NCBI GenBank assembly: GCA_019359495.1
Contig: JAHHHF010000100.1
Coordinates: 1-64,000, forward strand
Length of the DNA stretch: 64,000 bases
Source of the DNA: Goleter apudmare HA4340-LM2
GTDB taxonomy: Bacteria > Cyanobacteriota > Cyanobacteriia > Cyanobacteriales > Nostocaceae
Reading direction: 5' to 3'
Shown here one piece after another: positions 25,208-34,600 of the stretch. The translations under genes and the position numbers were made by a program. Under the pieces are notes generated by a model. It worked only from the letters and a program-made list of their open reading frames with translations. It was not told the DNA's origin and searched no databases. Position 1 is the first letter of the stretch. Each line of letters opens with the position of its first letter.

Positions 25208-25966
25208 TCAGTAGTTTATACTTGCTTTTTGTGCCACCTGTTGCAGGATTTGAGTCAAGGAATGCTCAGGATATTGCAAACAAAATATTTCACTACTGCC
25301 GAGTTGTGCCATATCTTCTGAAAGTGGAAATATACCTGCAACTGGGACGTTATAAGTTTTTTCTACTTTTTGCTGTAGCGATGAAAAGTCCATGCGGCTT
25401 GGTGTCTTATTAATGATCATCATCATCTTACAGACTTGAAGCTGACGAGCAATATTAACTGTTACAGATGTGCCTTGAAAGTCTTGCCGATCTGGACGGA
25501 GAATCACAATCAACAGGTCGGAAATAGCTATGGAAAGTAAAGTTTCTCGACTCAGTCCGGGGTGAGTATCAATAAATAAGTAGTCTAACTCTAGCTCTTT
25601 AATTAATCGTTGGAATCCACTATTGAGTAGACTAACGTTGTAGCCTTCGCTCAGAATTTTCGCAATTTCATCAGCATTGATGCTAGAAGGTATGAGATAA
25701 ACCTTCCCTTGAGGAATTGCGAGAAAAGAAGTTACATCACAAGCGGTGTCAGCAATGGAACTACGATTCCATAAATAGTCATTTAATGTCTTGCCTGTAA
25801 TTGTCTCATCAATGCCGAATAGAGCATGAATACCTGGAGATTGCAGGTCAGTATCTACAATAGCAACTCGCTTGCTTTGGAGTGCCATTGTTACTGCTAA
25901 ATTTGCTGTTAAGTTAGATTTACCAGTTCCGCCTCGGAATGAGTGAACCGCAATAATTTTAGACAT
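25208..25966 (-). CDS. ParA/MinD-like P-loop ATPase
   Basis: A 252-residue member of the SIMIBI ParA/MinD group. The deviant Walker A SFRGGTGKSN (~8-17) carries the signature first lysine region as R-G-G-T-G-K-S, with switch I VDTDLQSPG (~38-46) and Walker B YLFIDTHPG (~128-136). There is no ParB or origin nearby, so chromosome segregation is unlikely; orphan ParA-like proteins position other cargo or transduce signals. It lies 18 bases after the coiled-coil gene and 53 before the HTH-AAA gene, making a probable operon. Confidence 0.85.
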   Translation of the reverse strand: MSKIIAVHSFRGGTGKSNLTANLAVTMALQSKRVAIVDTDLQSPGIHALFGIDETITGKTLNDYLWNRSSIADTACDVTSFLAIPQGKVYLIPSSINADEIAKILSEGYNVSLLNSGFQRLIKELELDYLFIDTHPGLSRETLLSIAISDLLIVILRPDRQDFQGTSVTVNIARQLQVCKMMMIINKTPSRMDFSSLQQKVEKTYNVPVAGIFPLSEDMAQLGSSEIFCLQYPEHSLTQILQQVAQKASINY

Positions 25967-25983
25967 AGAGGGATAATTCGTAA

Positions 25984-26412
25984 TTAAGATATCTTGGTAT
26001 TACGAAGGGATGCAATTTCTATTTGTAATTGTTGAAAATAATCAGTTTGAGTAATTTCTGCTACCTGATGTGCAACTTTATTTAAGTCAATCTCTATTTG
26101 CATCTCTTGTAGTTGGAGTTTTTTAGTCTCTTCCTGCTGTTTCAGTAGACTTTCTAATTCGGCTTTTTCCTGCTTAATTAAAGCCAATTCTCGTTGTAAT
26201 GCGGCAACTTCTGCACTTAAAATCTCTTCGGTATCTTGCAAGTAAGAGTTAGCCTTGTGTTTTACCTTATCCTTCCTCACTCGGTTCTGCCGGGTTAGCC
26301 TGGAAGGAAAAGGCATGAAAAAATTATCATTCGCTGCCTTCTTGAAAGCAATAAAGTTAACAATATTTGTAGGGACTAGTTCGATACCGATATTGAGAGG
26401 ATATTGGGGCAT
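25984..26412 (-). CDS. Hypothetical coiled-coil protein
   Basis: A 142-residue protein with no family I recognise. The first 45 residues (MPQYPLNIGIELVPTNIVNF) look globular or extended, followed by a basic stretch (RLTRQNRVRKDKVKHK) and a strong heptad coiled coil from about residue 60 to 135 (EVAALQRELALIKQEKAEL). It is the first gene of the unit with the ParA-like ATPase. A basic, coiled-coil partner would suit a cargo adaptor or nucleoid anchor for that ATPase, but this is inference from context. Confidence 0.7.
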   Translation of the reverse strand: MPQYPLNIGIELVPTNIVNFIAFKKAANDNFFMPFPSRLTRQNRVRKDKVKHKANSYLQDTEEILSAEVAALQRELALIKQEKAELESLLKQQEETKKLQLQEMQIEIDLNKVAHQVAEITQTDYFQQLQIEIASLRNTKIS

Positions 26413-26913
26413 GATTTACTCCATGTTATCAACGCCTATGTTGAGAGTGTGTGGATTTATATCTTTACTAGAATTACGCGATCGCACCACTTATATAAAA
26501 GATCAGTTTTTTTGCCCAGCATCCCTAGAAAAACTGACCTTGACAGAAAATACATTTTGTGATTTTGGAAAGAATGCAGTAATTAAATTTAGAAGTATAT
26601 AGCCAGAGCGTGCTTAGACGCTGCATCGGCTTGTCGTAAGACATCGCTCCCATAAAAGTTAAGTCGCACATGATGCAAGCAAGTCCTTAACTTTTCTATA
26701 TTGCTCAGGCACGCTTGAACTCATATAACAAGATTAGCGATCGCGAAATCCACAACCCCAATAGCAAGGGATTCCTACCGCACTCTTATTTTCAAATTCT
26801 ATAACCACGTTTAGCACTCTAACGGTGCAGATAAAACCAACTGCCATTCCAGGGCATTGCTTGACGTGCAATTTCCACAAATAACCATACAAGTAAATTT
26901 AGGAGAAAATCAA
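26413..26913. other. Divergent intergenic region before the first Gly-rich RTX gene
   Basis: About 500 bases with no supported gene. It contains HIP1 sites and an inverted repeat (AAAAGTTAAG / CTTAACTTTT, listed separately) nested inside a second one, AGCGTGC near 26607 and GCACGCT near 26710. The start of the Gly-rich gene is preceded by AGGAG. Confidence 0.5.
26654..26695. repeat. AAAAGTTAAG inverted-repeat leader, copy A
   Basis: A 10-base perfect stem AAAAGTTAAG / CTTAACTTTT with a 22-base loop. The right arm and its left flank, AAGTCCTTAACTTTTCT, recur before the second Gly-rich gene and, with one change, before the M15 peptidase gene. It may be a regulatory RNA hairpin or a small repeat element. 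Confidence 0.6.
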
Positions 26914-28953
26914 ATGGCTACGTTTACAGTGACTCGATACGACGATGTTGTTGACCCAAATGACGGATTACTCAGTCTGCGGGAAGCTGTCAGTCAGGCG
27001 ATCGCTTCTTTTGAAGATGACACGATTAATTTGTATGGGATTGCCCAGCTTAACCAACCGATCGTCATTACCCCCAATCTGGGCAGAATTACCTTTCAAG
27101 GCAATGGGATTAACACCAGCGGTTTCAATGGACAAAATCGCACCCAAATTATTTCTGTGGATCGAGCCACAGCCGACTTCTCTAACTTGAGATTTATCAA
27201 CGGCTATGCCTACGGTGGGGATGGACAGAAAAGCGGCGGCGGTGGTTTGGGGGCGGGCGGTGCCCTGTTTATCAATCGTGGCAATGTGACGGTCGATCAA
27301 GTGGCTTTCGTCGATAACCGGGCAGTAGGTGGCAATGGCGGCTTTAACCTCCAGGATGGTGGCCGGGGCGGCAACGACGCTGAGTCTGGTCAATCTGGCT
27401 TTAGGGGAGGTGCCGGTGGCGGTAGGAGGTTTGGTGCAGTCCCCGGTAGTGGCGGACTTGGGGGGCGGGGTGGTTACGTTAATGGCATTGATATCTTTGC
27501 CGGTGGTGCTGGTACCAATGGCTCTTCTGGCAACTATGGTGCTGGCGGTGGTAGTGGCGGTGGTAGTGGCGGCGGTCACGGTGGAATAGGTGCTAGCGCG
27601 GATGCTACTCGCGGCGGTAATGGTGGCACTGGTGGCGCTGGTGGTTTTGGTGGTGGCGGCGGCGGCGGCGGTGGTGGTGGCGGCGGCGGTGCCAACGTCC
27701 TACTGGGAAGGACTGGAGCGGGTGGTTCTGGTGGCAGCGGAGGCACGGGAGGGGCTTTTGCTGGTAATGGCGGTGCCGGGAGTGCGGGTGGCAGCGGCAG
27801 CGCTACCTTTTTGGGTGACAGCCCTGGAGCAGGCGGTTTTGGTGGCCGGGGCGGCGGCGGTGCCGGTTTGGGTGGTGCCGTATTTGTGACGGAGGGCGGA
27901 CGCTTTAGTGCCGGGAACAGTGCCTTTATCAACAACTCTGCTACGGGTGGAACAGGCAACCAGAATGGACAGGGTCGAGGGGGTGCTATCTTCGTCCAAT
28001 CTGGTGCGGTTATAAGTGAAAGGGGTAATAACACGTTCGCCAACAATAGTGCATCCACTGGAGATCGAGATAGCAACGTCTATCCAGTCAAAGTCAACCG
28101 GGGTGATGGCACTATTGTTGTTGAAGACTTCACTGGCGTAGGTCGCGGTAGCAATCCCTCTGAAGAAGTGTTGTCTACTTTTGATGAATTGGTGTTTGAA
28201 GGAGCCGATTTAATTGCTAAAAATCTATTGCTGACTCAAGTTGGTTCTGATTTAGAAGTGAGTTTTGAAGATGTGGATGATACCAAAGTTATCCTGAAAG
28301 ATTTTGCCCTGGAGAATTTAGATAACCTACCGATTCCTGGTGGTCAGCATGGACAGGTAGGCAATATTGTGTTTAGCGATAGTCCCCGACTGAGCGACAA
28401 CTTTGATGTCTTCAATGCCGACTCCACTCAACATCAAATCTGGAATCGTAATACTGTCACCTTCCTGAATGACCTCGACAACGATGTGCGCGGCTTTGCC
28501 AACTCCGACGATGTGATTAATGGTCAAGGTGGTGATGACATCATTCGTGGTTTGAGTGGTAACGATCTCCTGCGTGGTGGGGATGGTGATGACATCCTCT
28601 ATGCTGGAGTGGGTGCAGATATCGTAATTGGTAATGCAGGCAATGACACTCTGTATCTCAATCATGACCAGGATGTCGATACTGTTATCTACCGCAGTGG
28701 CGATGGTAGCGATGTCATTCATCAATTTAATCGGCGTGGCGGTGATTTACTTCAGTTTGAAGGAATTGAGGCGATTGATGTATTGGTTAAGGGCAATAGC
28801 ACCTTTTTGAGCCTCAGTGATGGACTTGAAGGTAATAGCGGATTTGGTTCCAGTCAAGTCCTGGCTGAATTGCGCGGGGTGACTGGCTTCACCAGCAACA
28901 ATATTGGACTGAATTTAGCTGCTGGTAATACGGCGCAGTTCTTGTTTGCTTAG
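26914..28953 (+). CDS. CSLREA-type Gly-rich beta-helix protein with RTX repeats, paralogue 1
   Basis: A 679-residue predicted exported protein. It starts MATFTVTRYDDVVDP with the (C)SLREAV motif (GLLSLREAV, ~20-28), has a beta-helix-like region with long Gly/Ser/Ala tracts (GGGGGGGGGG around 250), then acidic domains and RTX nonapeptides (GGDDIIRGLSGNDLLRGG, ~555-575) that bind calcium. There is no N-terminal signal; RTX proteins leave by type I secretion using a C-terminal signal. The ATG used has AGGAG seven bases before it; a longer frame exists but lacks a site. Its paralogue lies 9 kb downstream. Surface or matrix protein is the likely role. Confidence 0.85.
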   Translation: MATFTVTRYDDVVDPNDGLLSLREAVSQAIASFEDDTINLYGIAQLNQPIVITPNLGRITFQGNGINTSGFNGQNRTQIISVDRATADFSNLRFINGYAYGGDGQKSGGGGLGAGGALFINRGNVTVDQVAFVDNRAVGGNGGFNLQDGGRGGNDAESGQSGFRGGAGGGRRFGAVPGSGGLGGRGGYVNGIDIFAGGAGTNGSSGNYGAGGGSGGGSGGGHGGIGASADATRGGNGGTGGAGGFGGGGGGGGGGGGGGANVLLGRTGAGGSGGSGGTGGAFAGNGGAGSAGGSGSATFLGDSPGAGGFGGRGGGGAGLGGAVFVTEGGRFSAGNSAFINNSATGGTGNQNGQGRGGAIFVQSGAVISERGNNTFANNSASTGDRDSNVYPVKVNRGDGTIVVEDFTGVGRGSNPSEEVLSTFDELVFEGADLIAKNLLLTQVGSDLEVSFEDVDDTKVILKDFALENLDNLPIPGGQHGQVGNIVFSDSPRLSDNFDVFNADSTQHQIWNRNTVTFLNDLDNDVRGFANSDDVINGQGGDDIIRGLSGNDLLRGGDGDDILYAGVGADIVIGNAGNDTLYLNHDQDVDTVIYRSGDGSDVIHQFNRRGGDLLQFEGIEAIDVLVKGNSTFLSLSDGLEGNSGFGSSQVLAELRGVTGFTSNNIGLNLAAGNTAQFLFA

Positions 28954-28984
28954 AAGCAATTTTGGATTGAGAAAGGTCAATTTG

Positions 28985-29018
28985 GCGATCGCAGTGGTTA
29001 AGGAGCGATCGCTTTTTT
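28985..29018 (+). terminator. Terminator built from two HIP1 palindromes
   Basis: Two GCGATCGC palindromes 12 bases apart pair into an 8-base stem followed by six T residues, just after the RTX gene. HIP1 sites here form the terminator stem. Confidence 0.7.
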
Positions 29019-29058
29019 ATCTGATCTAGATGACGATAACTTTGATAGTATTGAATAG

Positions 29059-29088
29059 AGATTTAATTAAGTACTTAATTCAATATCT
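29059..29088. promoter_or_regulatory. Operator-like palindrome before the phd-parE pair
   Basis: AATTAAGTACTTAATT is a perfect 16-base palindrome (29065-29080) ending 13 bases before the antitoxin start, within a longer imperfect dyad AGAT ... ATCT. Antitoxins of this type usually bind such palindromes to repress their own operon. Confidence 0.6.
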
Positions 29089-29093
29089 AATTT

Positions 29094-29438
29094 ATGATTA
29101 ATCTAGAGCATATTCACTCGCTTACAGACTTTAAGCGCAACGTCAAACAGTTTTTAGAGAGGATCAAGGTAACCAAATCACCTCTCGTGCTTACCGTCAA
29201 CGGCAAAGCAGAAGTCGTTGTCCAGGATGCAGGTGCTTTTCAAGAAATGATGGATAGACTTGAGCGTGCAGAAGAAGAACTGCGTCAACTGAAGTTAGAA
29301 ACATTACAGCGAGATATTGCGATCGCTGCCGAACAGATTAAGAATGGAGAATATACTGAATACGATGATCAGTCTTTACCCAGTTTGCTGGAAAATATTA
29401 AGGCACGAGGCCAGCGTCAGCTAAAGCGGGATAGCTGA
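29094..29438 (+). CDS. Type II antitoxin, Phd/YefM family
   Basis: A 114-residue antitoxin. Residues ~8-60 match the Phd/YefM DNA-binding fold (SLTDFKRNVKQFLERI then PLVLTVNGKAEVVVQDAGAF), and the tail is an acidic coiled coil that should wrap around and neutralise the toxin. The partner gene starts two bases after its stop, so the two are translationally coupled. A palindromic operator precedes it, which fits autorepression with the toxin as co-repressor. Confidence 0.9.
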   Translation: MINLEHIHSLTDFKRNVKQFLERIKVTKSPLVLTVNGKAEVVVQDAGAFQEMMDRLERAEEELRQLKLETLQRDIAIAAEQIKNGEYTEYDDQSLPSLLENIKARGQRQLKRDS

Positions 29439-29440
29439 AA

Positions 29441-29731
29441 ATGAATCGCTATAGAATTTCTCAGCAAGCTGAACAAGACTTAGAAGATATCTGGACTTAC
29501 CTTGCTCAACAGAATCAACTTGCAGCCGATAAACAGATAGCTCAAATTCTGAATCGTTTTCCAATGCTTGCTCAGTTTCCTGATATGGGCAAAAAGCAAG
29601 ATGATTTAATGGATGAACTTAGAAGCTCCCCTGTTAAGCCTTATGTTGTATTTTATAAAAAAATAAATGATGGCATAGAAATTTTCCGAGTATTTCATCA
29701 ATCAAGAGATGTTGAACGCGAGTTTTTATAA
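29441..29731 (+). CDS. Type II toxin, RelE/ParE superfamily
   Basis: A 96-residue toxin of the RelE/ParE fold. It begins MNRYRISQQAEQDLEDIW, the classic ParE opening, and ends with the VFYKKINDGIEIFRVFHQSRDV strand pattern of this superfamily. ParE members inhibit DNA gyrase while RelE members cut mRNA at the ribosome; the N-terminal DLEDIWTYLA and the final R-x-F-H-x-x-R-D residues favour ParE. The frame is intact, so the pair is probably functional. Confidence 0.88.
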   Translation: MNRYRISQQAEQDLEDIWTYLAQQNQLAADKQIAQILNRFPMLAQFPDMGKKQDDLMDELRSSPVKPYVVFYKKINDGIEIFRVFHQSRDVEREFL

Positions 29732-29771
29732 ATCGTAGCATTTGATTGCTATTGGCATAAAGAATTACCTC

Positions 29772-30668
29772 TCATCCAGGATTCACTGGCGAATATTCCC
29801 CAAATTGCCAACGCAGAGAACAAGCATTTCTAATTTCCAAAACCTGCTTAATATCAAACTCTACTATACGCTGCGCCCCAGCAAACTCAGTTAATTTTTC
29901 TGCATCCCAAACTACCTTTGCTTTTCCAGTCAATTGCAATGTGTGACCTTGACCAAAATCGATAAACAATAAACCTGCTTTGGGATTTACACTTAAGTTA
30001 CCGAATGTCTGAAACATATTATTACCAGAGTAATCGGGAAACACAAGTTTATTACTATTCACAACTTGCACAAAACCCGGAAAGCCCCCCCTGTGGGAAG
30101 CATCAGCCCCACTTTCTGGATGATAACTGGCGATGAAAAATGTGTCAGATTGGGCTATCCAAAGTTGATTTGTCTCACTCAAAGCATCTCTAATAAAAGC
30201 TTCAGTTTTTCCTAATGAATCAGTCACAGTTTTTTCTATGTGACGTACCTGGATGTATTTAGGACAGTTAAAAAATGCTTGTTGAATTTGTACTTTGATA
30301 TTCTCATAATTTATCTCTGCTTTGCCATTTAAACGTAAACGCCTGCGGTTTGTTAAATCAATTATTAATAGCCCAATATCATTGTTATTTTGTAAATTTT
30401 GGTGTATCGGATCGATATGTATGAGGGTGACATTAATCTGTAAGTTCTGTTCATTCAATACTTGTACAAAACCAGGTTGTTCTGTTAATAAAGATGCCCA
30501 GACTTTACCGTTTACATCCACTGTACTAGCGACTGCTAATTGTTGCGTGCGAAGGAATTCTTGAGCAGATGGCTTGATTGTGCTGCTGATGACGTGACAC
30601 AGACGTTGCGCCTCATCTCTCACCCCCGCCTGGGTTTGGACTGTAATTTCTCCATCATGAAAAGACAT
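29772..30668 (-). CDS. Pyridoxamine 5'-phosphate oxidase-like flavin-binding protein
   Basis: A 298-residue protein with two split-barrel FMN-binding domains of the pyridoxamine-phosphate-oxidase-like superfamily: one around 38-140 (QQLAVASTVDVNGKVWASLL) and one around 175-290 (IASYHPESGADASHRGGFPGF and NNMFQTFGNLSVNPKAGLLF). It probably uses FMN to reduce or sense a small molecule, with the substrate unknown. The start chosen, MSFHDGEITVQTQ, matches family N-termini better than an ATG 84 bases upstream. Lies beside a GST gene on the same strand. Confidence 0.82.
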   Translation of the reverse strand: MSFHDGEITVQTQAGVRDEAQRLCHVISSTIKPSAQEFLRTQQLAVASTVDVNGKVWASLLTEQPGFVQVLNEQNLQINVTLIHIDPIHQNLQNNNDIGLLIIDLTNRRRLRLNGKAEINYENIKVQIQQAFFNCPKYIQVRHIEKTVTDSLGKTEAFIRDALSETNQLWIAQSDTFFIASYHPESGADASHRGGFPGFVQVVNSNKLVFPDYSGNNMFQTFGNLSVNPKAGLLFIDFGQGHTLQLTGKAKVVWDAEKLTEFAGAQRIVEFDIKQVLEIRNACSLRWQFGEYSPVNPG

Positions 30669-30801
30669 TGTATTAATTCGTAATTTATAATCAATGAATT
30701 TAGACAATTTGTTAAAGATGTATGAAAAAGTAAAAATAGATATTGAATTCATCTTTATTTTTACTTTTAACGTCGAGTGAAGTGACAGAAATTTTCAAGT
30801 T

Positions 30802-31398
30802 TTAAAGTCCTGGCATTCCAATGTAACCAGGTAGTTGTTTTATCCGCTCAATCCATGCAACCACATTGGGATAGGGATCGAGAGATATTTTGCCATCTGG
30901 AGCTAGCGCAATGTATGGGAAACAAGCTATATCTGCAATTGTTGGGCGGTTGAGTTCTAGCCATTGGCGATCGCTCAAATGTTCGTCGAATACTTTCAGA
31001 ACTTCAGCAGCTTTTTCTGTAGCTAGTTCCACATCTAGAGGAATTTGAAACAGATGATAAAGCCTAGCAAATTCTGATCCCTGACGAATGTAGTTAGCTG
31101 CGGTGAACAACCATTGCATAACTTTGCTCATGGACTGGGCATCAGTTGGCAACCAATTTTCATTCCCATAACGCTGCGCCAAATAAATCAAAATTGCATG
31201 GGAATCTCGTACCACAATATCCCCATCTACAAGTATAGGAAGTTGACCAAAAGGATTGAGTTTCGTGAATTGTGGAGATTTGTGTTCTTTGGTTGCAAAA
31301 TTAAGCAATATCTGTTCATGCTCAACACCCAGTAACGACATCATCAATCGCACTTTGTAGCAATTTCCAGAAAGTTCAAAATGATACAGCTCGATCAT
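30802..31398 (-). CDS. Glutathione S-transferase
   Basis: A 198-residue cytosolic GST that conjugates or reduces electrophiles with glutathione. The N-terminal thioredoxin-fold domain shows ELYHFELSGNCYKVRL with the active-site Ser/Asn-Cys region (~10-13), the cis-proline segment FGQLPILVD (~50-58) and the glutathione-binding DSHAIL (~65-70). The helical C-terminal domain shows PTIADIACFPYI. Full length. Probably expressed with the flavin protein gene 130 bases downstream, suggesting a small detoxification unit. Confidence 0.9.
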   Translation of the reverse strand: MIELYHFELSGNCYKVRLMMSLLGVEHEQILLNFATKEHKSPQFTKLNPFGQLPILVDGDIVVRDSHAILIYLAQRYGNENWLPTDAQSMSKVMQWLFTAANYIRQGSEFARLYHLFQIPLDVELATEKAAEVLKVFDEHLSDRQWLELNRPTIADIACFPYIALAPDGKISLDPYPNVVAWIERIKQLPGYIGMPGL

Positions 31399-31658
31399 GA
31401 CATTTCTCCCATGCGTAAATAGTTTAATTTCACTATCTCAGTCTTCTGTATCTGTAAAGAAATAATATTGTGCAACTTCTATACATTTATTAAATATTCT
31501 TCATGTAGCCTGAACTTTCCAAGATCAGTTTTGGGTTGATTGCGATCGCCATAACTGATCTTGGCGATCGCAGAATTTTATGCTATTGCAATCAGCATTG
31601 TGATTCTGCAAATATATCTATAAATAATTCAGGTATATTTAGGACGCATCCAGAAATT

Positions 31659-34600
31659 GTGGCTACTCTCAAAGCTTCTCAACAGGGACTCACAAAGATT
31701 AAACAAGCTAGAAGTGATAAGGGTTGGTCTGTTGATGATTTTCGATGGATAGAGTTAGCCAGTGAAGTTTTAGGTATCTGCTGGAAAACACATGGCGTTC
31801 TCGCTGTTGGTGTATCAGAAGGAACTTGGAAACGTTTCTTAGCAGGAAAGCAAGCGATTAATGCTGAGGCGTTTAAAGCCTATTGTCAGGTGCTGGGGCT
31901 GAATTGGGAAGAGGTAGCACAAGAGAAAGAAGCAAGGGAGCAGGAAGAGAAGTTGCCAGGAGGGTTTCCCTCCAAGCAAACTTCGGGGAGCAGAGGTGCA
32001 GAGGTACAGGAGAAAAATTCCCCCCATCTCCCTATCTCCCCATCTCTCCCTCCTCTTACAGACTGGGGTGAAGCACCGGATGTATCAATTTTTTACGGAC
32101 GTTGTGAAGAACTGGAAATTGTTAAGCGATGGGTGACAGAGGAAAATTGTCGCCTGGTGACGTTGCTAGGAATGGGTGGGATTGGGAAAACGACACTTTC
32201 TGTCAAGCTGGCGCAGGAAATTATTACCAGCAGAGGTGAAATATCAATTTCTCAGTTTCCTCAATACATAATCTGGCGTAGTCTCCGCAACGCGCCACCT
32301 GTGGAAGATATTTTGGCTGAGTTAATTCAGTTTTTATCTCAACAACACCAAACAAATTTACCCAATCAATTAAACGGTAGAACCTCGCTGTTACTCAAAT
32401 ATTTACGTTCGTCGCGCTGTCTAATTATTCTCGATAATGCTGAATCAATTTTACAAGCAGGCGATCGCACTGGTCGTTATCGTCCTGGATGTGAAGGTTA
32501 CAGTCAACTTCTGCAATGTATGGCTGAAACTTCTCACCAAAGTTGTTTAATTCTCACTTCGCGGGAAAAACCCCAAGGACTCGCTAAGTATGAAGGTGAT
32601 AGTTTGCCCGTGCGTTCTCTACAACTTACAGGTTTACAAGAAACAGAAGGGCGGGAATTATTTAATGTTAAAGGTAAATTTACTGCTTCCCCAGACCAAT
32701 GGCAAGTTTTAATTTCTCGCTATGGTGGTAATCCTTTGGCTCTTAAGATTGTAGCCTCTTCTATCCGCGATTTTTTTGACGGTAATGTTTCCCAATTTCT
32801 CGAAATTTCTCAGCAAGGTACATTCATCTTTGATGATATCCGTGACTTGCTTGACCAACAATTCTATCGCCTCACAGCTTTGGAACGGGAGATTATGTAC
32901 TGGTTAGCCATCAACCGCGAACCTATTTCTTTAGCCGAGTTACAAGCAGATTTTGTGGCTCATATCCCACCCCGCGAATTGCTAGAATCACTCTCGTCAC
33001 TGCAAAGGCGTTCTTTCATCGAAAAAAGCGCTAGTGGGTTTACTCAGCAACCTGTAGTCATGGAGTATGTCAGCAATCAATTAATTGAGCAAGTTTGTGA
33101 GGAAATTAGGGAATGGGACACAGAAAAAGAATCCAAAATCCAAAATCTAAAATCCAAAATATTTACCAGTCATGCACTCATTAAGGCACAAGCTAAAGAT
33201 TATGTGCGGGAGAGTCAAATTAGTCTGATTGTTCAGCCGATTATCGATAGATTAATTACAGAACTTGGTAGCTTAGAAAACATAGCTAATTGTCTGACTC
33301 AAATCATTTCCACTCTACGCGGAAAATCGCCACAAGTAACGGGCTATGCAGGCGGAAATGCCTTAAATCTGCTGCATCAGGCGCAAATTGACCTCAGTAG
33401 CTATGATTTTTCGGGTTTAACTGTATGGCAAGCTTATCTTCAGGGCGTAAACTTGCATGATGTTAATTTTGCCGACTCAGATTTATCTCGCTGTGTTTTT
33501 ACGGAAACTTTAGGTAATATTTTATCTGCTGCTTTTAGTCCAGATGGTCAACTTTTAGCTACCTGCGATACTGATTGTCATGTCCGTGTATGGGAGGTGA
33601 AAACAGGTAAATTATTGTTGATTTGTCAAGGACATACTAACTGGGTTAGGTTTGTGGTGTTTAGCCCGGATGGTGAAATTTTGGCGAGTTGCGGTGCTGA
33701 CCAGAATATTAAACTCTGGAATGTCCGGGATGGTGTTTGTATAAAAACGTTAACAGGGCATGAGCATGAGGTATTTTCTGTAGCATTTCACCCGATCCCC
33801 CCTTCGCCCCCCTTATTAAGGGGGGTTGGGGGGATTTTGGCCAGTGCAAGTGGTGACAAGGCTATCAAACTTTGGGATATCCACGAGGGTAAATGTTTGA
33901 TAACCCTTACAGGACATACAGATTGGGTACGTTGCGTTGCTTTTAGTGCAGATGGACAAACCTTGGCGAGTAGTAGTGCTGACCACACAATTAAACTTTG
34001 GGATGTAACTCAGGGTAAATGCTTGAGAACTTTGCAAGCACATACAGGGTGGGTGCGTTCGGTGGCGTTTAGTTTAGATGGACAAACCCTAGCTAGTGGA
34101 AGTGGCGATCGCACCATCAAACTCTGGAATTATCATACAGGTGAATGTCTGCAAACTTACACCGGACATACTAACAGCGTCTATTCCATTGCTTATAGTC
34201 CTGATAGTAAAATTTTAGTCAGTGGTAGTGGCGATCGCACTGTCAAAATTTGGGATTGTCAAACTAATACTTGCATCAAAACTCTACATGGACATACCAA
34301 TGAAGTTTGTTCTGTCGCCTTTAGCCCAGATGGTCACACAATCGTATGTGTCAGTTTAGACCAAAGCGTTAGATTGTGGGATTGTTTTACTGGTCAATGT
34401 TTAAAAACTTGGTACGGTAATACAGATTGGGCATTACCTGTAGCTTTTAGTCCCATTTCTTCGCCCACGCCAGTTCCTACAACGGGGGAAACCCCCGCAA
34501 CGGACTGGCTCCCCTTAATAAGGGGGGTTGGGGGGATCTTAGCCAGTGGTAGTAATGACAGAACAGTGAAGTTGTGGGATTGGCAAGCTGGTAGTTGTAT

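Noticed and set aside
25208-25966. A plasmid or chromosome partition locus
   Set aside because: No ParB-like gene, parS-like repeats or replication gene is adjacent; the ATPase is associated with a coiled-coil and an HTH-AAA gene instead.
26968-28076. Long open frames on the opposite strand and other phases of the first Gly-rich gene
   Set aside because: They are shadows caused by Gly codon bias (GGT/GGC), giving Pro- or Ala-rich translations with no ribosome site and no family.
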